A DNA stretch of 64,000 nucleotides from Microglena sp. YARC (lineage: Eukaryota > Chlorophyta > Chlorophyceae > Chlamydomonadales > Chlamydomonadaceae), in the NCBI GenBank assembly GCA_022414725.1, contig CM039464.1, positions 35,166,671 to 35,230,670 of the forward strand, written 5' to 3'. Below, piece by piece: positions 53,572 to 63,808 of this stretch. The translations under genes and the position numbers were made by a program. A model generated the notes under the pieces. The model did not search any database. It had not been told where the DNA came from and saw only the letters and a list, made by a program, of their open reading frames with translations. The stretch's first letter is position 1, and every line of letters starts with the position of its first letter.

Positions 53572-56500
53572 GTGAGGGGTCAGAGAGGGGCATACCACAA
53601 ACAACAACCACCTATTGGTTGGGTTGAAGAATCTCACAACCCTGATGGACCCTTGGATTTACCGAGATCGCCAGAGATGAAAGTGATGCAGACTCCAAAT
53701 TGGTATTGGGCACCATATGTCACCTTCACCTACGTGGGTAATGAAGAGGATCGATTAGGCGTGCACAAGATAGGTATCGTCGCATGGGACAGTGAACGAG
53801 ATGCGCTTCTTCGCAAGGGTAGGAAGTCCCCCTATCAGCCTGCATACGACGACTTGATGGACTGTGGGAGGAAGGACAGAACAAGATGGAAAGCAAAACC
53901 TTATCCGTGCCCGGATATAGTCAAGTAAAATATTGGTGTGTTGCTTATGAATTTGAACAGCATGTATTTATGAATACATGTTTCTGTATCATTCTCTTGT
54001 TGGGTTTGTCAATGCTCCGATTATGATCGGGAGGACTGTGCGTATTCCGAGTACATGTTTTTTGAATCATTCGCCTCGTTTGGTTTGTCAATGCCTCTCC
54101 CGATTATGATCGGGAGGACTGTGTGTATTCCGAGTTTGTTTTCTGTATCATTCGAGCGTGGGTTTCAAATATGCTCCCGCTATGATTCTACAGTTTGCCG
54201 TTGGTTGTCAATGCGCGATAATGATCGGGAGGACTCCCAATGCTCCCAATGATTATGATCGGGGAGGACTGTGTCATGCCGAGTACATGTTTTCTGTTAT
54301 TCATTCTCGTCGTTGGTTTGTCAATGCTCCCGATTATTGATCGGGAAGGACTGTGTGTATGCGAGTACATGTTTTCTTAATCATTCTTTGTTGGTTGTCA
54401 ATGCTCCATTATGTGTTAGGGTTTGCCGCAGTACAATTTTTTGAATCTCGCTCGTTTGCGTTTGCATTACCGGTTATGATCGGAGGACTGTGTGTATGCT
54501 GAATACATGTTTTTTCTGTATCATTCGCGCGTTGGGTTTGTCAATGCTCCCGACTACGATCGGGAGGACTGTGTGTATGCCGAGTACATGTTTTTTGAAT
54601 CATTCGCTCGTTGGGTTTGTCAATGCTCCCGATTATGATCGGGAGGACTGTGTGTATGCCGAGTACATGTTTTTTGAATCATTCGCTCGTTGGGTTTGTC
54701 AATGCTCCCGATTATGATCGGGAGGACTGTGTGTATGCCGAGTACATGTTTTCTGTATCATTCTCTCGTTGGGTTTGTCAATACTTCCGATTATGATCGG
54801 GAGGACTGTGTGTATGCTGAGTACATGTTTTCTGTATCATTCTCTTGTTGGGTTTGTCAATGCTCCCGATTATGATCGGGAGGACTGTGTGCATTCCGAG
54901 TACATGTTTTCTGTATCATTCGCTCGTTGGGTTTGTCAATGCTCCCGATTATGATCGGGAGGACTGTGTGTATGCCGAGTACATGTTTTCTGTATCATTC
55001 TCTCGTTGGGTTTGTCAATGCTCCCGATTATGATCGGGAGGACTGTGTGTATTCCGAGTACATGTTTTCTGTATCATTCTCTCGTTGGGTTTGTCAATGC
55101 TCCCGATTATGATCGGGAGGACTGTGTGTATTCCGAGTACATGTTTTCTTAATCATTCGCGCGTTGGGTTTGTCAATGCTCCCGATTATGATCGGGAGGA
55201 CTGTGTGTATGCCGAGTAAATGTTTTCTGTATCATTCGCTCGTTGGGTTTGTCAATGCTCCCGATTATGATCGGGAGGACTGTGTGTATTCCGAGTACAT
55301 GTTTTCAGTATCATTAGCTCGTTGGGTTTGTCAATGCTCCCGATTATGATCGGGAGGACTGTGTGTATGCTGAGTACATGTTTTCTGTATCATTCGCGCG
55401 TTGGGTTTGTCAATGCTCCCGATTATGATCGGGAGGACTGTGTGTATGCCGAGTACATGTTTTCTGTATCATTCGCGCGTTGGGTTTGTCAATGCTCCTG
55501 ATTATGATCGGGAGGACTGTGTGTATGCCGAGTACATGTTTTCTGTATCATTCTCTCGTTGGGTTTGTCAATGCTCCCGACTACGATCGGGAGGACTGTG
55601 GGTTTTTCTCTACATTATCTGAATCATTTGCTCTACCAACCTATTTGTCTTACGCAGCGTCCACGATGACGGTACCGTGGAAGTAAAAGTCAACGCGGGC
55701 GAGCAGGTTTTGGGATGCGGTGTCATGGACGAATGGACCAAGGCGCGCCAAGAGCCAATGAACATTGAAGTCGTTGCTGGTGGACCAGCCTTCAATGTTA
55801 CGGCTACGCACACTCACTGGTTGAGGTTTCGCGGCAAATGCAGGCCAATGTGTGGAGCTGATGCTTTCTGGTCGACACTCACCCTTGCGGGATCCAAGCC
55901 AGCCCAGATGAAGGTACTAGCATTCGGAGGCCCATGTCTGGAGCCCTATCAAGCATACCAGTTCACATTCTCGCTCTACTCATGGTGGTATAAATGCGCG
56001 GCACTTCTGTTAGCGTCGGCAAGGGCGGATTTATCGCCGACAAAGACCTGGTGGAAAGTAAGGCGTGGGTTGAGACATGCGAAGGAAAGCTCGGGAACGA
56101 TTTCAAGGACTTTGGTCCTGGCGACAGGAGGTCACCTCGATCTTTACAAAAAGAGCCTTCACCTGACGCCGGTAAGAGAGCAATCGAACGGACTGTACTG
56201 GTGCACCACGGCTCAGGTCGAATTTTCAAATCTGACAGGTACATTTTGAATATTACGTACGCTGTGAGATGTACACCGTTCGAAACAACCATTGTGTCCT
56301 GACCGCAAACTGCCGCTTTCAAATTCGATAGGATATTGCGTAACTTCCGCACTCTTTCCATTTCCTTCAGGCTCCGCGAAGAAGGCAGGAAGGAAGCGAC
56401 GAGATCAGCCCACTAAAAATCAACGAAGAGGGCAGATCGCCGACAACTTTGTAAAGTTCATCGTATTCAAATTGTTATCTCCTTTCGCAATCGATCACTC

Positions 56501-59500
56501 GTTCAGCGTGAATGAACCATTGCAGTCAAGTCTATTCCCTGCATCGTAGTCATGTCGATCGCATCAACTTAAACACGCGCGTCACTGATTTTGAATACCG
56601 TCCTCCTTGGGCGTTCCGGTTATAGTCGGGAGGACTTCGTCCTCCTTGGCGTTTTTTGTTATCTCCTTTCGCAATCGATCACTCGTTTGCGTGAATGAAC
56701 CATTGCAGTCAAGTCTGTTCCCTGCATCGTAGTCATGTTGATCGCATCAACTTAAACACGCGCGTCACTGATTTTGAATACGGTCCTCCTTGGGCGTTCC
56801 GATTATAGTCGGGAGGACATCGGATGTCCAATGTTCAATCTTCCGCAATCTTATCTAATCAACTAAGTCAATGCTCCCGATTATAGTCGGGAGGACACTG
56901 GATGTTCAATGCTCAAACTTCCGCAATCATTCACTAATCAAGTATGTCAATGCTCCCGAGTATAATCGGCAAGACTCTGGATGTTCAATGCTCAATCTGC
57001 AGCAATAATTTACCAATCAACTATGTCAATGCTCCCGAGTATAATCGGCAGGACACTGGATGTTCAATCTTCAACCTTCCGCAATAATTTACCAATCAAC
57101 TATGTCAAAGCTCCCGAGTATAGTCGGGAGACATCGGATGTCCAATGTTCAATCTTCCGCAATCTTATCTAATCAACTAAGTCAATGCTCCCGATTATAG
57201 TCGGGAGGACACTGGATGTTCAATGCTCAAACTTCCGCAATCATTCACTTATCAAGTATGTCAATGCTCCCGAGTATAATCGGCTGGACTCTGGATGTTC
57301 AATGCTCAATCTGCAGCAATAATTTACCAATCAACTATGTCAATGCTCCCGAGTATAATCGCAGGACACTGGATGTTCAATCTTCAACCTTCCGCAATAA
57401 TTTACCAATCAACTATGTCAAAGCTCCCGAGTATAGTCGGGAGGACATCGGATGTCCAATGTTCAATCTTCCGCAATCTTATCTAATCAACTAAGTCAAT
57501 GCTCCCAATTATAGTCGGGAGGACACTGGATGTTCAATGCTCAAACTTCCGCAATCATTCACTTATCAAGTATGTCAATGCTCCCGAGTATAATCGGCTG
57601 GACTCTGGATGTTCAATGCTCAATCTGCAGCAATAATTTACCAATCAACTATGTCAATGCTCCCGAGTATAATCGGCAGGACACTGGATGTTCAATCTTC
57701 AACCTTCCGCAATAATTTACCAATCAACTATGTCAAAGCTCCCGAGTATAGTCCGGACGACATCGGATGATCAATGTTCAATCTTCCGCAATCTTATCTA
57801 ATCAACTAAGTCAATGCTCCCGATTATAGTCGGGAGTACACTGGATGTTCAATGCTCAAACTTCCGCAATCATTCACTAAACAAGTATGTCAATGCTCCC
57901 GAGTATAATCGGCAGGACACTGGATGTTCAATCTTCAATCTTCCGCAGTAATTTACTAATCAACTAAGTCAATGCTCCCGATTATAGTCGGGAGGACATC
58001 GCATGTTCAATGTTCTGACCCCTCACTAAGTCAAATATGTTTTATCAATCCCTTCAGGTTTGCTGATCCCAAGAAGAACCCTGCTGGACACGAGGGCAAA
58101 GGCAAGCGTGCTGCGTCGCAGGCTGCAGACAATGCACCAGCCGCAAAGAAACAAACTCTTGTACCCGAACACAAGATTCATTCCTTGGAGGAGGATTCAG
58201 ACTTGAACTCAAGAAGTTCTGTCGACACTATGCCCGGGCCATCTGACGACGATGATGCACCCAAAACCGCTCCTAAGAAAAGAGGTCGCGGTCAGCCTGG
58301 TTCTCAGAAGAAGACTATGACGAAGGCGAAGAGATCACCGGCAGGAGAGAAGAAAGGGGACAGCATTGGAAACATCGAAGGTGATTTGGCTAAGGCTAAG
58401 GCTTTCCTGACCGACAAGCATTTTGGTGGAGAGCATTCATTGGACTGCACGAAGTTCCTCCCTCCAAAGCTACCTGTCAGAATCCGTGTGTTGGACCCTG
58501 TTCGAGTCGATCAACTCCTCGCCAATTTTTTGAAAACCACAATGGCCACTGGGAAGGTATTGTTCATGGACATCAGCAAGGAAATGAAGAATGTATCTCC
58601 AGGTTGGGCTAATATTGATCCAAGCAGGCTGGAACAGACGTTCAACAACATCTCCAATGTGAAAGGGGAGTTTGGCGAGCCATGGATCATCGGAGGGTAC
58701 CACAGCTCCCAAGCCTTCATCAAGTGGGCAGCAGACCGCCCTGGTGAAATTCCTCTGCGCAATTGCTTCGTGTACCGGTTGTCAGAGGTGGAGGGTGCCA
58801 CAAACGACGAGAAGCTTCAGAACGCTCGCCTCCTTTCCCTTTTGGACAACACAAGCGGCCAGTCGACTGAGGGGTACGACTCTCAGCCATTTTTGGTTTC
58901 TACCTTCCTGTGGCGTGAATTGTACCTTCAGGCAGGCTGTCCCGCTCGGACTGAGAAGGGGCATCAGTCAGACCAGTACAACAACTTCAAAACTCTGTGT
59001 GTCACCGGGGACGAGAAGTTGACGAAGGCTGTTGCTAGCCAGGGGGGTGCCACCGTGCCACGCTTCAAAGTCGTGAGCTTGGACGAAGAGTCCTACAAGA
59101 AGGCTTTCCTGATCATGTCCTCCATGGACGACCGGGAGAAGATCGGCGCCGACCACCTTGTTGAGCGCCTACAGAACGTGGAGCCTCCGCCTCCGCCAAA
59201 CGATGAGGAGGAAGAGGAGGGGGACGACGAGGAAGCTGCACCTGGATCCCATGGGAAAAGGGCTAAGGGAAAGGCTAAGGACAAGATGAGGTCGGTCCTC
59301 GTTGAGGACATGAAGGAAACTATGAAGCTGCCACCTGGAGAGCTGAAGTTCTTCCTGAAGTCCGTGACCGACGACTTGTATGTCCACGAGTATGAAGCTT
59401 TCAAGATCAAGGACGAAGTGGACAATGTCGCGTTCACTACCGCGGTAGGTTCATGTTGTATATTAAGTTATTTTCAGACATGATCGGGATGATTGTGATG

Positions 59501-62116
59501 AAGTACGGTGGTGTGCCATTTTTCGTTATTGACAGCGATTCACTTCTCGCATTGGACGATGCTTCCGAGTATGATCGGAAGGACTGTGGGTGTGCCATGT
59601 CTCGTTATTGACATAAATTCACTTCTCGCTTTGGACGATGCTGCCGAGTATGATCGGGAAGACTGTGCGTGTGCCATATCTAGTTATTGACGGCGAATCC
59701 CTTCTTGCATTGGATGATGCTGCCGATTATGATCGGGAGATGCTTCCTAGTATGATCGTTATCATGACAAGAAAACTCTTTTATTCGCAGACGTTTGCAT
59801 CGGCATACAAGGCTTCGTTGGTTCATTACAAGACAGAAGTGTCAGCAGGCTTCGTCATCTACATCATCGACAGGCTTCTCAAGCAACACAATGTCTCGCC
59901 TGTGTCCTTTCGTGACGACTTGAAGTTACGCTTCAATTCTGGTTCGCCGCTTGACCTTGAGGCAAAGGGCTTCACGCACATGCACGCCTTCTTGGGCAAT
60001 AACGCGGAACCCGCCGTTACCAACAAACCCCTTCCGCTGGGTGGCATCGCCTTCAGCAGCAAGGCAGCTTCTGAAATCTTGATCGGGGGCATTCGATCCG
60101 ATGCTTCGATTCCCGCACATCAGGTCTTCTCCGGGTGGCTGAGGGACTATACCGCCCAGAGAAGGGATTGGTATGGTATACCACCTAGGGATGAAGTGTT
60201 GATGCCCAAGCTAACCATCACCGAGGTCACGCAAGTGGGAGGTCTGCTGAGTTTCGCGACAGACAAGGAAGCGCTAAACCAGCTTCTCGACAGGTGGTTT
60301 TTCTGTGATCAGGACAAGGGTCCAGCAAAAAAACCAGGCACAGATTATCAGTACCCTGGCCGCTAGCATTGACGACATGAAGTTGCTAGTTCAGCCTGAC
60401 CAGGAGTACCCAATGGCGACAGACGGCCTCCAACAACCAATCTGTGATGATATGTCCAAGTTCCTCGAGGCCTGCCGTAAACTGCTTTTCGCACACCCCA
60501 TTCCGCCTCGCAGTATCCATCTCGATGCGTTGAACACCATCAGGGGAGTCGTGGGTTTCCTCGTCATGGACTTAACAAGGCGGAGGAAAGATGGAGCAGC
60601 AGGGATTCCGATGTTGAACCTGACAGAGGAGGTCTTGTTGTCATTGGCAGTAAAGTACGGTGATTTGCCAGTGTGGAAAAGGGGAGAGCCTTCCGAACGC
60701 TTTTTCCGTCTCTACGATGGTGGACAGATGTATCCACACCTGATGTCGGCAGCTACAGCAGTGTTCATGGACGCTGACCACTAGATTGGAGCCGGTCGGG
60801 TCCAGCTAGAGACGGCAACAGTCAGCGCGCACCTTTACAACATGAAGGCGAAAACATTCCAGTGTGATGAAATCCGTAAGGTGCGTAGATGTTTAAAATG
60901 ATAGACTACAAGTTGAAAAGTTGACGCTCCCGATCATAATCGGGAGGATGATGTGTTAAGCATGTCTTTTCACCACTTCAAAATCCATTACACATAATCC
61001 TTCCGATCACAGTCGGGAGCATCACGTTGTTCAACTTGTCTTCCAACCCATAATCTAACTGACTTGTACATATTTCGTTTACTCTTGCAGGTGCCTGGCA
61101 AACTGATCGACTTGGTGATCATTGACCCCTGTCTCACTGGCGATGAAAAGGGACTGTTGTGGCTCGTCGATGAAGACTCTTGGAGTTTGACTGATGTGAT
61201 CGACATGCTGCGGAACTTAGCAGGCCAGAATCGGAAGTTTGCCTCAGTGTGCCATGTGGTCGTGTACACCAACCAAGAGGAAGGCAGCAGGTTCCTTGTG
61301 GCTTTCAGAGAAGCTGGCGTGGCTGACATTCGCCTTACCCACATTACACGCATGGGGCCAGACTTCAAGACACATTCCACCAGCATCGCCATCTCTGGGA
61401 TCTTGCATCAAGGTGCGGGACAAGCGGGCCCGTCCTCGAAAGCTTCCATTTCTTCTTCTGGTCTTGCCGCTGCCATCACGGTCTTCCTACCGCCTATTGA
61501 CGCACAGAAAAGTGCCATTGGACGCCCCGACATTAGCGGCTGCTCGATGAGTCCCAAACAAGTTGGATACCGCAGGAGAAGTGTCGCCGAATTCCGTCAC
61601 TTTGTGCGGGAGCTTAGCTCCGTTGGCAACTATGTGATGTGCATGCAAGCTTGCGATGCCTCGGGCATGCTAGCGGCTTTGCTAGAGAGGAGGAACGCCA
61701 TTGGCCACTGTATCACTCAGAAGCTTGGGGCTGCTGCATGGCGTTTGAACATGTTTGCAAAAAAGGAGCAGGCTATTATGTCACGTCTCGAAGCCTGTAA
61801 TGATGCAGATGATGAAACAAGGGTGAGGACGGCGGTACTGGTTCAGGAAGACATTGACGCAGAGTTTCGCGACAACCCTGCTGAGCCCAGTGAGGAAATG
61901 ATGCAAAAGCTAGAGACGTGTCTCCAGACATATCGCGAGAAGAAAGCCGCAGATTGGCCTGAGGACGAGTTCGAGGCCTGCAAGGAGAAGGTTCTGGAAA
62001 GCTGCATCAGTGCAGGAACAGTAAAAGGGCTGATGAGGACCAAGAAGTTAGATTTAGCCCTCGTTGGGTTGCGTGCCAACTTGTTCCCAGAGCAAGACGA
62101 GTCAGTTAGCACATGA
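53572..62116 (+). CDS. Multi-exon ParB-like / DNA methyltransferase-like protein gene, copy 2
   Basis: Exons inferred from GT-AG sites, phase and the paralogue: A ending 53924, B 55658-56171, C 56371 to about 56450, D 58058-59444, E 59791-60880, F 61091-62116. Exon D: basic/acidic leader, then a ParB/sulfiredoxin-like domain (LPVRIRVLDPVRVDQLL, EFGEPWIIGGYHSSQAF, LLSLLDNTSGQSTEGYD). Exon E is helical and unrecognised (MPKLTITEV). Exon F resembles a beta-class adenine methyltransferase: LIDLVIIDPCL for motif IV (DPPY) and CDASGMLAALLERRNAIG for motif I. The A/B and B/C junctions give matching phases, as do D/E and E/F; C/D does not fit without a one-base correction. Breaks: A-run in exon B near 55992, T-run near 60300, and an in-frame TAG at 60782-60784. 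Expected role is DNA binding at specific sites plus methylation, but catalytic motifs are altered. Confidence 0.62.
53950..55610. repeat. 79-bp palindromic minisatellite in intron A-B of copy 2
   Basis: About 20 tandem units of 79 bp. Each contains the palindrome CTCCCGATTATGATCGGGAG (8-bp perfect arms, 4-bp centre, includes GATC) followed by GACTGTGTGTATGCCGAGTA and CATTCGCTCGTTGGGTTTGT. The first six units are ragged, with many indels. Overlapping 61-residue open frames repeat with the array and are not genes. Confidence 0.95.
56600..58010. repeat. About 79-bp palindromic minisatellite in intron C-D of copy 2
   Basis: About 17 units with CTCCCGATTATAGTCGGGAG or CTCCCGAGTATAATCGGCAG, each followed by ACTGGATGTTCAATGCTCAA and CAATAATTTACCAATCAA. 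The palindrome is the same family as in intron A-B but the spacer is unrelated. A four-unit higher-order pattern recurs every about 313 bp (56876, 57190, 57507, 57823). Confidence 0.93.
59470..59765. repeat. Three palindrome units in intron D-E of copy 2
   Basis: About 80-bp units with GCCGAGTATGATCGGGAAGA-type palindromes and a spacer containing GTTATTGACAGCGATTC. The intron ends at TTATTCGCAG (59790). Confidence 0.8.
60881..61090. other. Intron E-F of copy 2 with two palindromes
   Basis: Donor GTGCGTAG, acceptor TCTTGCAG. Contains CTCCCGATCATAATCGGGAG (about 60927) and CTTCCGATCACAGTCGGGAG (about 61000). Confidence 0.7.
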
Positions 62117-62770
62117 TCTGTCAGCACTAAGTGCAGAAGTTAGCACCAATGGACTTGTTGGCAGCAGTGCAACATTAGCATTGTGCACAAGTTTCACGAG
62201 TGTACTTGTTTGCACCATCCAACACACATTTTGAGTGATTTCAGGATTCTAGGATGGCAGGTTGCAGATTTCAGGATTTAAATTTGTGTTATGTACATAA
62301 TGAGCTTATGAGGTATGAAATTATGAATAATAAGTCCTGAGTTAGGAGTTATTAGTTCTGACTTGTATAAGGTACATATAAGTTCTGAGTTGTGAGTTAT
62401 AAATTATGAGGTACACATAAGTACAGATTTCGGAGTCGTAAGTACTAAGTTGTAATTTTGAACTGTTGAGTTGTGAGTTGTGAGATAAATAATTATGAGC
62501 AATGCGTTCAAGACTTTGTAAACAGCTTTCACCTTCCTCTTGACTGTCCTCTACAATTGATTTGTATTCCAATACTTTCTCTCTCTCCAAACGAGCAAAT
62601 CAATGTTACAATTGAAATTGAAGGGAATAGTCTCTTTCTCAGGAATACAACAAAACAATCTTACAAAATAAATTGTAAAATATTTTCGTAAAAGCCACCA
62701 AAAAAGCAAAATCAATTAATTTGCGAAAACGATCTTACAATATTTATCGTAAGATTTCAGTAAAATAAAA
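62117..62770. repeat. Right subterminal region of the copy-2 element
   Basis: GAGTTATGAG/GAGTTGTGAG-type degenerate repeat at about 62280-62500, then AT-rich sequence with two hairpins (for example ATCTTACAATATTTATCGTA), in the same order as 38815-39303. Confidence 0.65.
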
Positions 62771-62798
62771 AATCCGTTTGGAAGCAGGAACGCCCATT
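62771..62798 (-). repeat. Right terminal inverted repeat of the copy-2 element
   Basis: Ends GGAAGCAGGAACGCCCATT. Its last base is part of the stop codon of the aquaporin frame. Confidence 0.8.
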
Positions 62799-63634
62799 CA
62801 AGGAACCTCTGCCACACCGAAGCACAGGAGCACGCATATCGCGGACAACGTGGCGCCGAGCATCTCGGCTCCCACGTACACGCCCAGGAACTCTCCCTTG
62901 CATCCTGCGCCCTCGTTGAAGACCGTCGGACTTGCCAACACGCGGGCAGGATTCATTGCACCACCGGTGAGCGGTCCTATGGCAAGGGCTGGTGCAAGGA
63001 GAGCCAGTCCGATCATGATAGGACCGATGGTACCGTACCCGTGCTTGTTTTGAGTGTACCACACGACCGCGAAGACGCACAGTGTGAACACGAACGTTCC
63101 GAGTGCTTCGATAGCCAGCACGCGCCTGTCTGTGATCCCTTCGCTTGGCGAGAAGCATCCTAAGCCAGGTCCCCCCACGCTGACGCCCGGGATCATGAGC
63201 GAGAGGTACATTGCGCCTAAGACGCATCCAACGTACTGCAAGACAGCGTAGAGGACTACCTCGTGCGGGTGCGTGTACCCCATCAACGTGAAAACCCATG
63301 TGACGCAAGGATTCAGGTGCGCCCCGGAGATGCGGGCGGTCGCTAGAACCATGATGGACAACGTGGCTGCGTTGCACCATGGTGTAGGGGATAACGACCC
63401 CAATATGTGGAAGAAGAAGCATGCCACGACTTCGGCTGCACAACGATTGGATAGCGATAACACTGTCGGCGCGGATTTATTTTGTTGTTCTTGCTCATTC
63501 TCGTCATCATGATGTGTCGGCCCCTCGTCATGTTTGGATACAACAACACTGATTATGGGAATATGAGGAGGACGAGGCGAATGTATGTCGCTACCGAATC
63601 CTCTTCGATCCTGATTTAGATTCGATGTACTCAT
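62798..63634 (-). CDS. Aquaporin (MIP family), viral
   Basis: 278 codons, intact apart from its end. A hydrophilic N-terminus of about 60 residues precedes six membrane segments. The two pore half-helices are SGAHLNPCVTW (NPC instead of NPA, residues 108-110) and GGAMNPARVL (NPA 228-230, followed by the conserved Arg 231). There is no Asp after the second motif, so it resembles a water or small-solute channel rather than a glycerol facilitator. Aquaporins are known in a few algal viruses such as chloroviruses and could affect osmotic state during entry or lysis. The reading frame ends at a TGA formed at the junction with the transposon TIR, so the native C-terminal tail has probably been replaced. 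The start MSTSNLNQDRRGF is the only Met before the first span with good upstream AT-rich sequence. Confidence 0.85.
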   Translation of the reverse strand: MSTSNLNQDRRGFGSDIHSPRPPHIPIISVVVSKHDEGPTHHDDENEQEQQNKSAPTVLSLSNRCAAEVVACFFFHILGSLSPTPWCNAATLSIMVLATARISGAHLNPCVTWVFTLMGYTHPHEVVLYAVLQYVGCVLGAMYLSLMIPGVSVGGPGLGCFSPSEGITDRRVLAIEALGTFVFTLCVFAVVWYTQNKHGYGTIGPIMIGLALLAPALAIGPLTGGAMNPARVLASPTVFNEGAGCKGEFLGVYVGAEMLGATLSAICVLLCFGVAEVP

Positions 63635-63679
63635 GATGGCAAAATGTTTAATACAGTCAGTGGAACAATAAGATGAAAC
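63635..63679. promoter_or_regulatory. Divergent intergenic region with GTGGAACAATAAGATG motif
   Basis: Between the aquaporin start and a small plus-strand ORF. It shares its core with two motifs at 48413 and 48512. Promoter role is inferred from position only. Confidence 0.3.
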
Positions 63680-63808
63680 ATGAAAATAATCGTACCGACA
63701 AAGGGACTTTACGGCGTCTGCAGGATGGATGAACGTGATCTAAAAAAGAAACACGATATTCTCGTTAACATCTTGCAATTTGTTGATTTAAAACGCATAT
63801 TGTTGTAG
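63680..63808 (+). CDS. Small hypothetical ORF, 42 residues
   Basis: MKIIVPTKGLYGVCRMDERD followed by LKKKHDILVNILQFVDLKRI. Plausible short coding sequence divergent from the aquaporin. No family recognised; the ORF could equally be the start of a longer broken gene. Confidence 0.3.
   Translation: MKIIVPTKGLYGVCRMDERDLKKKHDILVNILQFVDLKRILL

Larger units (their letters stand above)
51488..62798. mobile_element. Large TIR element carrying ParB/methyltransferase gene copy 2
   Basis: The left end AATGGGCGGGTTCCTCG (51488-51520) and right end GGAAGCAGGAACGCCCATT (to 62798) are imperfect inverted repeats. The left end continues with the TCAGAATTTAGAGCCT stretch seen in the 175-bp MITE, and the right end is preceded by the GAGTTATGAG and hairpin region seen at 38815-39303. 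Viral genes lie directly outside both ends: a hypothetical gene to the left, the aquaporin to the right. A target duplication is unclear (at most CAA on each side). No transposase was recognised; part of the interior is a gap of unknown true size (51553-52552), and the pairing of the two ends crosses it. Confidence 0.65.

Noticed and set aside
54490..55622. Series of about 61-residue ORFs starting MGLSMLPIMIGRTVCMPS
   Set aside because: One per 79-bp repeat unit, mutually overlapping; intronic repeat.
56605..56830. GGGCGTTCCGGTTATAGTCGGG as further transposon ends
   Set aside because: Only GGGCGTTCC is shared; it is part of the intronic palindrome units and has no inverted partner or duplication.
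30546..61020. CRISPR arrays
   Set aside because: The repeats are palindromic minisatellites in introns with repeated, not unique, spacers, in eukaryotic context with no cas genes.
63343..63549. Alternative frames and the 228-codon ORF over the aquaporin
   Set aside because: Only the 62798-63634 frame has the NPC/NPA motifs and six hydrophobic spans.
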